DNA from: Bradyrhizobium japonicum USDA 6
Lineage (GTDB): Bacteria; Pseudomonadota; Alphaproteobacteria; Rhizobiales; Xanthobacteraceae
Direction: 5' to 3'
Assembly (NCBI RefSeq): GCF_000284375.1
Contig: NC_017249.1
Location: 6,186,001 to 6,250,000 of the forward strand
DNA length: 64,000 nucleotides
Under the pieces are notes generated by a model. That model did no database searches and had not been told where the DNA came from. It worked only from the letters and a program-made list of their open reading frames with translations. The first letter of the stretch is position 1. Every line of letters starts with the position of its first letter. The position numbers and the translations under genes were made by a program. This document shows positions 9,856 to 20,066 of this stretch, piece by piece.

Positions 9856-10016
9856 CGCAGTCCCGCCGGATGTTCCGGTGCAATCACGGCTCTCGCCGCA
9901 TCTTCGCTCTCTTCCACCATTCCGGCCGCCTCGGCCAGCGAAAAAGCACATGGCAGGGCGGCCCACGCCCCCTGTCAGGTCCGTGTAAGCCGACCTGGGC
10001 ACGTTCCCATGATGGC

Positions 10017-11090
10017 TTACTCGATCACTTCGTCTGCGCCGGCAATGACTGCTGCGGAGAACGGATGGCCGAGCAGTTTCGCTGCCTTCAAATTGACAAC
10101 GAGCTCCACCTTCGTGACGAGTTGAACCGGAAGATCAGAAGGCTTCTCACCCGACAGAATGCGTCCGGCATAGATACCCGCGCGACGGTGCGACTGCATG
10201 AAATCTCCGCCGTAGCTCATCAAACCTCCAGCCACGGGAAAGTCTCGGGTCTGCGTGATTGCGGGCAATTGATATTTCATCGCGAGAGCCGCCAGCCGGA
10301 CACTGCGAAATGCAAAATAGGGGTCGGAGGTAAACACAACTCCGCTCGGCCCGTCCTTGGCCCCGTCCCTGGCCACGGCAGCGAACATGGATTCGAATTC
10401 ATCCTCCTTGCTTGCGCTGTAGATCTGCAGTTGAACCCGCAGGGCTTCTGCGGCCGCCTGAAGCTTCTGCAATTGTGATGGTGCGGTCGGACTTGTCGGG
10501 TTGGCGACCACCGCCAATCTGGTCGCCGTGGGCAACAGGTCGCGCATCAGCTCAAGCCGCTTTGGCGACACATCGACGCTCAGGCTCGATACCCCCGTGA
10601 TATTTCCGCCCGGCCGCGACAGGCTGTCCACCACGCGCAGCTGAACGGGGTCGCCGCCCATCTCGAACACGATCGTCTTGGTCGTACCCGTAGCCTTCGC
10701 GGCAAGTGCCACGGGAGCCCCGCCAGGAGCCACGATCAGGTCCACATTTCTGGCGACCAATTCGGCAGCCAGGGCAGGCAATCGAGAATATTGTCCGTTA
10801 GCCCACTGAAAGTCGATCGCCACATTGCGACCCGCGACGAAGCCGGCTTCCTCCAGTCCCTGTCGGAAAGCCTCTAGTCGGCTGGCAAAGAGCTCGGGTG
10901 ACTCCGGGCAAAGATAGCCGATGACAGGCATGGAGGGCTTCTGCCCATACGAGACGGTCGTCCACGTCGCGGCGCCTGCCATCCAAAGAAGAAAATCACG
11001 CCGTCGGGGGCGTCTGCGTAGCGTTGCTGCTTCAGGGTTGGCGCACCTCATGCCCACGGACCCGCTGCCGTCAGCCGTTTGCCGGAGCAT
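10017..11090 (-). CDS. ABC transporter substrate-binding protein (ABC_sub_bind family)
   Basis: Periplasmic binding protein of the ABC_sub_bind family, 357 residues. A twin-arginine-like signal (RRRPRRRDFLLWMAGAA) precedes the mature domain 'PVIGYLCPESPELFASRLEAFRQGL'. Family marks include 'LVARNVDLIVAPGG', 'SRPGGNITGVS', 'GGLMSYGGDF' and the ending 'GADEVIE'. No ABC permease or ATPase gene is nearby, so it is a solitary receptor, a common situation for this family in Bradyrhizobium. It lies 23 bases downstream of the cyclase gene and is probably cotranscribed. A second Met at 11051 is an alternative start. Confidence 0.9.
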   Translation of the reverse strand: MLRQTADGSGSVGMRCANPEAATLRRRPRRRDFLLWMAGAATWTTVSYGQKPSMPVIGYLCPESPELFASRLEAFRQGLEEAGFVAGRNVAIDFQWANGQYSRLPALAAELVARNVDLIVAPGGAPVALAAKATGTTKTIVFEMGGDPVQLRVVDSLSRPGGNITGVSSLSVDVSPKRLELMRDLLPTATRLAVVANPTSPTAPSQLQKLQAAAEALRVQLQIYSASKEDEFESMFAAVARDGAKDGPSGVVFTSDPYFAFRSVRLAALAMKYQLPAITQTRDFPVAGGLMSYGGDFMQSHRRAGIYAGRILSGEKPSDLPVQLVTKVELVVNLKAAKLLGHPFSAAVIAGADEVIE

Positions 11091-11113
11091 AGCGCCGGAT
11101 ACGCGAACAGTCT

Positions 11114-12877
11114 CTAGCGGATTGCGCCAGGCATCCTGCGGCCACTCGGCTGGAGAGCCTCGAAGGATATTCCGAAGACTGGAATGGCTTCGTCAAATCC
11201 TTTGATTTCGCGGCCCCCGAGATCCTCAACGGGCCGCCTGCCCTTGACGTCGGCGGCGACTTTGGCGTCGATCAGGATTTCCTTGTCTGCGGCAGATGCG
11301 CACAGCCGGGCCGCAAGATTCACGACGCTCCCGATGGCGGTGTAGTCGAGCCGGTCCTCGTATCCGATCCGGCCGACAGTCGCCGGCCCGCTGGCAAGGC
11401 CGATTCCGAAACCAACGTGGTAGCCACGCGATCGCCAGCCGGCGATGAGGGCTTGCACGTTCGTCTGCATGTCGACGGCGAGATCGATGGCTCTCAATGC
11501 AGGCTCTTCGACCGGGACAGGTGCGTTCACCAGCACCATCAGTCCGTCGCCGGAGAAATTGATCAGCGTTGCTTCGAATTTCGCGATGACCCTGCCAAGG
11601 CTTTCATAATATTCCGACAATACGCTCATGACCTCCTCGGGCGTGGCGCCTGCTGAAAACGCGGTGAACCCCCTCAAATCGCAGAAGACAACGACGACTT
11701 CCGTACGGCGGCCGTCCAGCACGCTGTCATCGCCGGCTCGATCGACGAGATCGGCGACCTGGGGGGCAAGGAACCGCTTGAGCTTGGCGATGCGCTCCTG
11801 GTGCTGCTGCGCCAGCGCCAGCTCGGAAGCCATTCTGTTGAAACTGTTTGCAAGACGCTGGAACTCGTCCCCGGTGTCAATCGAGATGCGGTGGTCAAAG
11901 GACCCGGCACCAATCCTCTCCGTGCCCTCCTCGAGCAACTTGATCGGCTCCGTCATCCGGTGCGCCAATGCATAGGCAAGAATCCCTGCGAGCATGGTGC
12001 TGATTGCGAGGAGCATTGCCGTCCGCCACAGGGCGGAATAGATCGGCGCGTAAGCTTCGGACAGCGGCTGCACGACCACGACTGTCCAGTCGGGGCCCTG
12101 TACGGGAGCAGCGCTGGCAGCAACATAGTGTCCTTGTGCATCCCGGCTCGTTGCGAAGCCCGCTTTCGACCCTATCGCGTCCCGCACGGCCCGAAACGGT
12201 TTGGAGGTTGCTTCCTCCGCCCCGCGGAGCACGAGGCTGATGTCGGGATGGGCGATCAGGCGACCCGATCGGTCCAGGACGAAGGCGGAGCCGGTCCTTC
12301 CGACCTTGATCGCCGAGATCACGTCCCAAATCAGCTTGAGGTTCACTTCGGCTATGACTGCGCCGACAGCCGGCCGGTTGCCGGCCATCCCGACCGTCAA
12401 GTACGGTTCGGAGCCTCGATTGTAGCTGACGTCGCTGAACCAGATCTGAGCCGCGCGGGCACCAACCAAGGCGGGATCGGCTGATCGGTCCGTGCGGCTC
12501 TCGATACGATTGAGGCCGATCCGCGAGATGTAGAGACGCTCCAAGCCGTTGCCGTCGAGAAGTGTGAGACTGACGATGGCGGGCGCTTGTCGAAGCAGGC
12601 GCAACGCGTCGGTCCGCCGGCGTTCGTCGAACTCGTCACTCCATGGAAGCTGAACCAGCCAGCCAAGCTGACTCGTGATGCCGTGGATGAAATCGTGAAT
12701 TTCGGCGGCCGCGGATGCGGACTGGAGGCTAAGCCACTGGTCGAGCCTCGCGCGCTGATCGCGATAGCCGAACCACGCCTCAATGACGCCGTTGAATGCA
12801 AGTGGGATCGCGACAGCCACGAAAAGCGCGAGCAGATATTTATGAAAAAGGCCGCGAAACCGATCCTGAGGAATCAT
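11114..12877 (-). CDS. Membrane class III adenylate/guanylate cyclase with Cache-like sensor
   Basis: Predicted cAMP (or cGMP) synthase of 587 residues. A first transmembrane segment (about residues 13 to 32) is followed by a Cache-like periplasmic domain ('GSAFVLDRSGRLIAHPD', 'YVAASAAPVQGPDWTVVV'). Then come a second transmembrane helix and a HAMP domain ('LLEEGTERIGAGSFDHRI'). The catalytic domain includes 'VVFCDLRGFTAFS' (metal-binding Asp), 'FSGDGLMVLVNAP' (second metal Asp) and 'DYTAIGSVVNLAARL'. The ABC_sub_bind gene directly downstream could deliver a ligand to the sensor domain, an idea only. Confidence 0.92.
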   Translation of the reverse strand: MIPQDRFRGLFHKYLLALFVAVAIPLAFNGVIEAWFGYRDQRARLDQWLSLQSASAAAEIHDFIHGITSQLGWLVQLPWSDEFDERRRTDALRLLRQAPAIVSLTLLDGNGLERLYISRIGLNRIESRTDRSADPALVGARAAQIWFSDVSYNRGSEPYLTVGMAGNRPAVGAVIAEVNLKLIWDVISAIKVGRTGSAFVLDRSGRLIAHPDISLVLRGAEEATSKPFRAVRDAIGSKAGFATSRDAQGHYVAASAAPVQGPDWTVVVVQPLSEAYAPIYSALWRTAMLLAISTMLAGILAYALAHRMTEPIKLLEEGTERIGAGSFDHRISIDTGDEFQRLANSFNRMASELALAQQHQERIAKLKRFLAPQVADLVDRAGDDSVLDGRRTEVVVVFCDLRGFTAFSAGATPEEVMSVLSEYYESLGRVIAKFEATLINFSGDGLMVLVNAPVPVEEPALRAIDLAVDMQTNVQALIAGWRSRGYHVGFGIGLASGPATVGRIGYEDRLDYTAIGSVVNLAARLCASAADKEILIDAKVAADVKGRRPVEDLGGREIKGFDEAIPVFGISFEALQPSGRRMPGAIR

Positions 12878-13341
12878 GATCCGGTCCCCTGATAATCACA
12901 TAAATACAATGAGCCAGAATAACATGCCGCTCCGCCGTCGGGTGGAGTTCATTCGAATCCCGAGCGTACCGGTGCACCCTTCGCGCTTTTTAGGGCGGAG
13001 CAGCCGCGTCTGGCGACAAATTGGCGCCATGGCTGAATTGTCCGCCGATGCCAGCCTCCGGCTGACTGGCCTTCGCGCCGCACGGCGGCTTTTGACCACC
13101 CTGAACGGACTTTGCTGCCGGGCAGACGTAGCATGCGCCCCAGCCACGTTGATCTAGGTCAAGCATCACCCTCGTCTTTTGGCCTCACGTCGTATTCAGC
13201 CCCATTTGAGGCGGCGACGTCGCCCTTCAGTTCGCCGGCACCCGGCACTTCAAGGTCGGCGTCGCATTCTTCCAGTGACCTCCTCTCCCTCCTGATCCCC
13301 GCAGAAGGCTTACCGGGGGTTCGTCGACGAGGACCTTGCTC
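12878..13341. other. Intergenic region between divergent cyclase and HD genes
   Basis: About 460 bases between divergent genes, presumably holding both promoters. Short open frames exist on both strands, but none has a ribosome site or recognisable product. A GACGAGGA ribosome site for the HD gene lies at its right end. Confidence 0.45.
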
Positions 13342-14199
13342 ATGATAACAATTCCAGAACTGACGTCCCAGGCGCTCGGTGCGTTCCTCATCTCGGAGAC
13401 AAAAGGCCGCTTCGGCTCATCGCATGCCAACTTGCCGGAATTGCTCCCCTACGCAGCGAAGCTGGCCCTGGAATGTATCGGCAACAGCGATGCATTGTAT
13501 CACAACGTAGAGCACACCCTGTTGGTCACGCTGGTTGGGCACGACATTCTGATCGGTCGCTCTCTTCTAAGGCAAACAACGGCCAGCGATTATGCTCACT
13601 TCATCCTGGCGTGCCTGATTCACGACATCGGCTACGTTCGAGGCGTAATTCATGGAGACCAGGACGGAGCCTATGTTGTTGATGGTACCGGCCGAACGGT
13701 TGAGCTGCCGGTCGGCTCCTCCGATGCAGCGCTCGCGCCCTACCACGTCGATCGCTCAAAATTGTTCGCCGCGGAGCGTTTGGACGCAGTCGACCAGATC
13801 GACGCCGCTCGCGTTGCCCAGGCGATCGAATATACCCGCGTTCCCTATGCAGACACACCAACGAGCGAACCCAAGGATGATCTGGACCAGGAGGAAGGCT
13901 TGCTGCTGCGTGCCGCTGATCTGATCGGCCAGCTCGGCGATCCCAACTACATGAAGAAATCAAATGCGCTCTTCTACGAATTCGAAGAAATCGGGCTCAA
14001 CAAATCGCTCGGATACGCCACACCCGCGGACGTGGTGCACAAATATCCGCAGTTCTACTGGACCAAGGTCGCACCACAAGTCCCGGCGGCGATCCGTTAT
14101 CTGAACGTAACCTCGAGCGGAAGACAATGGATCAGCAACCTGTATGGCAATGTCTTCCGCGCCGAGCGAGAGGTCAGACTATCCGGTCCGCAGTTGTAG
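13342..14199 (+). CDS. HD-domain phosphohydrolase-like protein
   Basis: Protein of 285 residues with the histidine/aspartate pattern of the HD superfamily: His in 'YHNVEHTLLVTLVG', the HD pair in 'LACLIHDIGYVRGVIHGD', and a distal Asp in 'LLRAADLIGQLGD'. Such proteins usually hydrolyse nucleotides or cyclic nucleotides. A divergent partner is a nucleotide cyclase, so turnover of a related signal is conceivable but unproved. ATG at 13342 follows a GAGGA ribosome site; a TTG two codons upstream is less likely. The transposase remnant begins a few bases after the stop. Confidence 0.8.
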   Translation: MITIPELTSQALGAFLISETKGRFGSSHANLPELLPYAAKLALECIGNSDALYHNVEHTLLVTLVGHDILIGRSLLRQTTASDYAHFILACLIHDIGYVRGVIHGDQDGAYVVDGTGRTVELPVGSSDAALAPYHVDRSKLFAAERLDAVDQIDAARVAQAIEYTRVPYADTPTSEPKDDLDQEEGLLLRAADLIGQLGDPNYMKKSNALFYEFEEIGLNKSLGYATPADVVHKYPQFYWTKVAPQVPAAIRYLNVTSSGRQWISNLYGNVFRAEREVRLSGPQL

Positions 14200-14216
14200 A
14201 TCGGTGGTCTTGAACG

Positions 14217-14600
14217 GTTCTACCACAGCGTGGATTTTGCTCGTCAAGCCGCCGCGTGACCTCCCATCGATTGGCGCTGGTTCCTTGTGATGCAGGCCCC
14301 ATGCTGATGCACGCGGACAATCCAGGTGTCGATCATCTGGACTGCGGCATCATGGGCAGCAGCAAGTGCGTCCATGACGCAGCCCCGGACCCCAGCCCGC
14401 CGCCAACGGACGAAGCGGTTGTAGCATGTGGAGTACGGACCAAACGTCTCGGGCAGATCACGCCAAGGTGCTCCAGAGCGCAAGACCCAGAAGATGCCAT
14501 TAAGGACACGACGGTCGTTAACCCGAGGAACGCCATGCGGCTTGTTCGGCAGCATGGGCTTGATGGCAATCCATTCATAATCGGCGAGTTCGTAGCGCAT
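14217..14600 (-). pseudogene. IS5-family transposase remnant
   Basis: The reverse strand encodes the N-terminal half of an IS5/IS427-type transposase: MRYELADYEWIAIKPMLPNK, then 'PRVNDRRVLNGIFWVLRSGAPWRDLPETFGP' and 'IVRVHQHGACITRNQRQSMG'. After 'QSMG' the frame is lost, but a one-base shift restores the expected 'RSRGGLTSKIHAVV' before homology ends abruptly next to the HD gene. The catalytic C-terminal half is absent, so the element is dead. The start at 14600 is preceded by sequence like an IS terminal region (CCCCTGTGATTCAAGCTTCC on the minus strand). Confidence 0.88.
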
Positions 14601-14917
14601 GATTCGAGCTCCAGTTTGGAAGCTTGAATCACAGGGGTCTGGCCAGACGCAACGCGTCCGGGCGGGCCCCGGTTGGACGCTTACGGGGTAGAAGCGAACA
14701 TCAGCCGGCCGACCATCTCCGCTGAAACCGTCGAAAATGACCCATACCAGACATCGGGGGACCGCGCAGCCTCTACCGAGGAGGCTCACGATCAACGAAA
14801 TATGCCCTCGGATACTTGGACTCATCTCGGGCTGACGGCTATTTCACCGGCTCAACCCATTCAAAATTCCGAGTTGCGGGCGCATATTGTAGCGGTAGCG
14901 CGCCGCGAGGTGACTTA
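14601..14917. other. Intergenic region with IS end and degenerate repeat-like element
   Basis: No gene is seen. The left part is the probable end of the broken IS5 element. Around 14676-14752 is a degenerate stretch of the 'GACGCTTACGGGGTAGAAGC ... AATGACCC' type. A similar arrangement occurs after the next gene (see 15893-16237). The right end provides a GAGG ribosome site for the ABC_sub_bind gene. Confidence 0.4.
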
Positions 14918-15892
14918 ATGAAACGCCGCGATTTTGTCACTCTTCTCGGCGCTGCGGTAATGGCCTTGCCCCTCGCAGCCCACGCGCAGCAACCAGCGGT
15001 GCCGCGGGTCGGCTACGTCTGGAGCGGCGTTCGCGGGACGGACGTGTACTACCAGACCGGATTCCGTCAAGGACTAGCAGAACTTGGATATGTAGTGGGG
15101 CGCAATCTGCTGCTCGAAGAACGCTACGCCGACGGAAAGCCGGAGCGCGTTCCTGCGCTGATCGCTGAACTGCTCACGCTCAACGTCGATGTTCTCGTGA
15201 CTCCAGGCACACCCACTTCGCAGGCTGCGCAACGTGCAACATCCACCGTGCCGATCGTCTGCATGAGCGGAGATCCCGTCAGAGCCGGTCTTGTGGCAAG
15301 CCTTGCCCGGCCAGGCGGCAACATCACTGGGCTGTCTCAACTCTCCGGCGATTACGGCGTCAAGTGGCTGGAGCTGCTGAAGGAGGCGGCACCGAAAATG
15401 CGTCGTGTCGCCGTGTTGTGGAATCCTGACAATCCGACGACTGCCAACCAAGTCGAACTCATGCAAAACGCGGCACCCAGGCTCAGTCTCGAGTTGACAG
15501 CCCTCTCGGTGCGGCTCGCGGAAATCGAGAACAGCTTCGCCGCGCTGGGAGAGAGCGGCCTCGATGGCGTCGTCGTCACCGACGATCCATCGCTGATACC
15601 CCTCGTTCCCCGGCTGATCGCGCTCACCGCAGAGCGGCGCTTACCAACGATCTATCCATTCCGCGATTCGGCTCAGAGAGGAGGACTGATGTCGTACTCG
15701 GCCAATCTTTTCAAACTATGGCAACGCGCCGCGGGCTATGTTGATCGCATTCTCAAAGGGGCACGTCCGGCGGAGCTTCCCGTCCAGCAGACGACGGAAG
15801 TGACCCTGAATATCAACCTCAAGACCGCTAAGGCGCTCGGTCTCGACATTCCAATGACGCTGCTCGTCCGCGCCGACGAGGTGATCGAATAG
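14918..15892 (+). CDS. ABC transporter substrate-binding protein (ABC_sub_bind family)
   Basis: Second solitary ABC_sub_bind receptor in the window, 324 residues. The signal is MKRRDFVTLLGAAVMALPLA, ending in AHAQQ, typical for this family. The body carries 'RVGYVWSGVRGTD', 'LTLNVDVLVTPGTP', 'LARPGGNITGLSQLSG', 'GGLMSYSANL' and the terminal 'RADEVIE'. It is only moderately similar to the copy at 10017-11090, so recent duplication is unlikely. No permease or ATPase is close. The open frame extends upstream to 14816, but the ATG at 14918 has both the signal peptide and a GAGG site. Confidence 0.92.
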   Translation: MKRRDFVTLLGAAVMALPLAAHAQQPAVPRVGYVWSGVRGTDVYYQTGFRQGLAELGYVVGRNLLLEERYADGKPERVPALIAELLTLNVDVLVTPGTPTSQAAQRATSTVPIVCMSGDPVRAGLVASLARPGGNITGLSQLSGDYGVKWLELLKEAAPKMRRVAVLWNPDNPTTANQVELMQNAAPRLSLELTALSVRLAEIENSFAALGESGLDGVVVTDDPSLIPLVPRLIALTAERRLPTIYPFRDSAQRGGLMSYSANLFKLWQRAAGYVDRILKGARPAELPVQQTTEVTLNINLKTAKALGLDIPMTLLVRADEVIE

Positions 15893-16237
15893 ATAAATTG
15901 CTGCGCGGTGCATGAGTCCGTTCCTGGCCCCAAGCAGCGGTTGGTGGATGTGTGCTGTTCCGCTGCTGTCAGGGGAGAAGCAGACATCCGGCAAACAGGC
16001 CAAAAATGACGCGAATGACCCGAAGCGGACCTTTAAGTGCCGCCCGGTCCGGACCAGCAGCAGGCCACTGAAACCCTGCAAGCGCGTCTTCGGCAAGTTG
16101 AAAACATCGTCTCGAAAACATACGCTCCGTCCAGACGAAACTCAGGGCAGCTTCGTGCCGCGCGTTCCAGCCGCTGGGAAGATTCGCTCCGATGATGAAG
16201 CCCGCCGTCATTATCCCGGAGGATCAGTCTTTCGCCC
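15893..16237. other. Intergenic region with degenerate repeat-like element
   Basis: No convincing gene. Positions about 15973-16036 ('GGGGAGAAGCAGACATCC', then 'GAATGACCCGAAGCGGAC') resemble the degenerate element upstream of the neighbouring ABC_sub_bind gene. Near the right end a GGAGGA at 16218-16223 may serve the next gene's TTG start, although the spacing of 14 bases is long. Confidence 0.4.
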
Positions 16238-17794
16238 TTGCGACCTTCGCCCGGCCGGGCGCAGAAACGGCTTGCCCTTGCGGTCATGCTCGCTTTCCTG
16301 GGCGTCGTCTTAATCTTGGCAGGGGCGCTCTCGAACGTCCAGCTGGCGCGGATCGATAGCTTCGTCCCGGCCTACGGCACGGCGATGTTCGTGAATGACA
16401 TGATCACCGCGGTCCTGCTGTTCAACCAGTTCGCCACCCTGCGTTCGAGTGCCCTCCTCGCAATCTCAACCGGGTATCTCTTCACGGGGCTCATGCTTGT
16501 CCCCTGGATGCTGGTCTTTCCAGGGGCGTTCGCGCCAGTTGGCCTGCTTGGCGCGGGGCTACAGAGCACGGATTGGCTCAACGCTCTGAGGTACGCCGGT
16601 TTTCCTACGTTCGTCATCGCATATACCCTTTTGAAGGTGGCCGATCCGCCCAAGCGATTGTGGGAGGGCTCAGTGGGCGCGACGATTCTTTCGAGTGTTG
16701 CGATGACGTCAGCCGTTGTGTGTGCCGTGACAGTTCTTGTCACAGTGGGTGAGGCATACTTGCCCCGCATCATGCTCGACCCGGTCCATTTTTCTAACCT
16801 CGCGCTTTATATTGCCAGTTGTCTAATCCTGTGGAACGCAGTTGCGCTCACTTTGCTCTGGATGCACCAGCGTTCGGTGCTCGATCTGTGGCTGATGGTG
16901 GTTGTTTGCGCGTATGCAATTGAGATCTATCTGGTCTCGTTTCCCGGTTTTGCCCGGTTCAGCGCCGGCTGGTATGCTGGCCGGGTCTTCGGGTTCTTGT
17001 CCAGCATTCTTGTACTCTTTGTCCTGCTGTATGAGATAACGACGCTTCACGCGCAGCTGCTCGGCGCGGTCCTGGCGCAACGTCGCGAACGTGAGGCGCG
17101 GCTGATGACCGGCGACGCCGTCTCGGCTTCAATTGCCCACGAAATCAAACAGCCATTAACGGCGATCATAGCTAGTGCGAACGCGGGATTGCACTGGCTT
17201 GATCGTGTCGAGCCTGACCTCGATAGTGCCAGGAATGCATTTCGGCGCGTCGTGACCACCGGACACCATGCGGACGCCGTGATCGAAAATATCCGGGTGC
17301 ATTTCAAGACGGGTGCACGGACCCGGACTTCGCTCGATATCGACGATGTCATCCAGGAAGCTCTGGCCGTCGTCCGTGACCAATTGCGGAGACATCGGGT
17401 CGCCGTTCAAGCCGACGTTAACAAACGGCTGCCGCGGATAAGAGGCGAACAGGTTCAGCTCCAGCAAGTGCTGGTGAATTTGATTACGAACGCAATCGAC
17501 TCCATGGCCACGAAGAATGGGGAGCGGGTCCTATCCATAAGGTCTGAAGTCCATCACTCCAGATACGTGATGGTATCTGTAGAAGACACGGGGGAAGGTC
17601 TAGAGCCCGGCGGCGCCGTGGATCGGATATTCAACCCGATGTTCACGACCAAAACGGATGGCATGGGCATGGGGCTGTCAATCTGCCGGTCGATCATCGA
17701 GGCGCATGAAGGACAAGTATGGGTGACCGCCGATAAAGGCCGCGGCGCCATTTTTCACTTCACGGTTCCGGTAGACTCGGACAGCCCATCCTAG
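16238..17794 (+). CDS. Orphan sensor histidine kinase with MASE4-like membrane domain
   Basis: Integral-membrane kinase of 518 residues. Residues 1 to 265 contain about eight hydrophobic helices and resemble the MASE4 sensor ('NVQLARIDSFVPAYGTAM'). The kinase core follows: 'SASIAHEIKQPLTAI' (phospho-acceptor His), N box 'NLITNAIDSM', G1 'EDTGEGLEPG' and G2 'GMGMGLSICRSII'. The HEIKQPL form is typical of FixL/DctB-like kinases. No response regulator is adjacent. The start appears to be TTG at 16238, because an in-frame stop lies 42 bases upstream and no ATG occurs before residue 17. Confidence 0.88.
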   Translation: MRPSPGRAQKRLALAVMLAFLGVVLILAGALSNVQLARIDSFVPAYGTAMFVNDMITAVLLFNQFATLRSSALLAISTGYLFTGLMLVPWMLVFPGAFAPVGLLGAGLQSTDWLNALRYAGFPTFVIAYTLLKVADPPKRLWEGSVGATILSSVAMTSAVVCAVTVLVTVGEAYLPRIMLDPVHFSNLALYIASCLILWNAVALTLLWMHQRSVLDLWLMVVVCAYAIEIYLVSFPGFARFSAGWYAGRVFGFLSSILVLFVLLYEITTLHAQLLGAVLAQRREREARLMTGDAVSASIAHEIKQPLTAIIASANAGLHWLDRVEPDLDSARNAFRRVVTTGHHADAVIENIRVHFKTGARTRTSLDIDDVIQEALAVVRDQLRRHRVAVQADVNKRLPRIRGEQVQLQQVLVNLITNAIDSMATKNGERVLSIRSEVHHSRYVMVSVEDTGEGLEPGGAVDRIFNPMFTTKTDGMGMGLSICRSIIEAHEGQVWVTADKGRGAIFHFTVPVDSDSPS

Positions 17795-17856
17795 TAGCCG
17801 CTTGAGTCCGACTTTTGCCCATCGTGACATACTGTGCTGCCGCACGAACTTGGTCG

Positions 17857-18261
17857 CTATAGGAGCAAAGCAGACTTAGTCAGCAGTCGCGTGACGCCGC
17901 CGGGCTTATAGGTACACGGCCTAGTACAGTGCCGCAGAAAAGCGGCTCTGAGTTCGGCCAGTTGGTCGCTCGTTGCTCCCAGCTCTGCGTCGGCTCGATC
18001 CGTGAGCAAGTCGACGTAGGTAATCGGCCGATCGAACTGGCTCGCCGTGAAGTCATAGCGCCGGCCTTCGATCCGATTGTAGAAATGATCGGCCGCCGGC
18101 AGAGGCGTTTTCAGCAGCTCGCCGCCGAAAAGTTCGTGAACGAGCAGCGCCGTGACGTTGCACTGCCCTGCCGCCGGATTGTTCGGCGTCCATTGGCTGG
18201 AAGTCGACAGCGACCATGCCTTGCGCAGCGCGCGTTGAACCTCATCGGGATCGAAGCTCAT
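17857..18261 (-). CDS. YunG-like protein
   Basis: Small cytosolic protein of 134 residues similar to the YunG family of unknown function. Diagnostic segments are 'SSQWTPNNPAAGQCNVTALL', 'ELFGGELLKT' and 'HFYNRIEGRRYDFTASQF'. The conserved Cys-Asn and His-Phe-Tyr positions recall a cysteine-peptidase-like fold, but activity is not known. ATG at 18261 with GAGGTGACG upstream was preferred over a GTG two codons earlier. The C-terminal 30 residues (after 'LRAAFLRHC') are Arg/Thr-rich and look atypical. Confidence 0.75.
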   Translation of the reverse strand: MSFDPDEVQRALRKAWSLSTSSQWTPNNPAAGQCNVTALLVHELFGGELLKTPLPAADHFYNRIEGRRYDFTASQFDRPITYVDLLTDRADAELGATSDQLAELRAAFLRHCTRPCTYKPGGVTRLLTKSALLL

Positions 18262-18384
18262 CGTCACCTCACGGGATCGGCACCGAAGCCCTAATTTCGG
18301 ATTATGCGATTATTGCTTTTTGCCACTGTTTTGCCCGACGTGTCAAACGGGTTCCTTGCTGGGTCGAGCTCCAACTCCACCACT

Positions 18385-18500
18385 CGTCATTGCGAGCGTA
18401 CGACTTGTCCGCCGAAGCCTCGGCAAAGGCGGAAGCAATCCAGAAACCCTCCGCGGTCACGGTCTGGATTGCTTCGTCGCAAGGGCTCCTCGCAATGACG
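18385..18500. repeat. REP-like intergenic palindromic repeat
   Basis: Outer arms CGTCATTGCGAG (18385-18396) and CTCGCAATGACG (18489-18500) are perfect inverse complements. Inner arms GAAGCAATCCAGA (18432-18444) and TCTGGATTGCTTC (18463-18475) are as well. This is the widely dispersed Bradyrhizobium-type repeat built around 'GCAATCCAGA...TCTGGATTGC'. It can form a long hairpin and has no coding content. An extra segment at 18405-18431 sits in the left arm. Confidence 0.9.
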
Positions 18501-18724
18501 GTGTGGGAACAGACGCGCGGCAAATGACGATGTTATGCCAGATGCCGCGATCAGGCAAAATCGCCGCGTTGGCCCCGACTGCGCGACGATTGCCCCTTCC
18601 TGCTGATTTGCCCCGACGCGTCAAGCTGTTGGCAGGATCCAGAGGGCAACCTGCCCTCACCCCGCTTCTACTGTACATGGGGTTGTTTTTCATATTTTCG
18701 TTTGGGCGGCCGCTGGCGGCAAAG

Positions 18725-18755
18725 AAAAAGCCCGGCCTGCGAACGAGGCCGGGCT
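18725..18755 (-). terminator. Rho-independent terminator of dctP
   Basis: On the minus strand AGCCCGGCCT (18755-18746) and AGGCCGGGCT (18739-18730) form a ten-base GC-rich stem with a six-base loop, followed directly by TTTTTC. It lies 27 bases past the dctP stop. Confidence 0.92.
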
Positions 18756-18781
18756 CTGTCGCCTTGCGACGTTTCGAAAGA

Positions 18782-19945
<1,164 letters not shown>

Positions 19946-20066
19946 CTAGGTCGCGTCGAACCGAAGGGGCTTGACTGCCGTGGCCTTTAACACGGAAGCC
20001 CCGCTTTCGGAACGCGACAATGGCATGACGGGGCTCTACGAAAGTCGCATGCCCCCAAAAGCCGGC

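Noticed and set aside
12896..13147. Possible small gene between the cyclase and HD genes
   Set aside because: Basic, low-complexity product with no ribosome site; overlapping frames on both strands are equally plausible.
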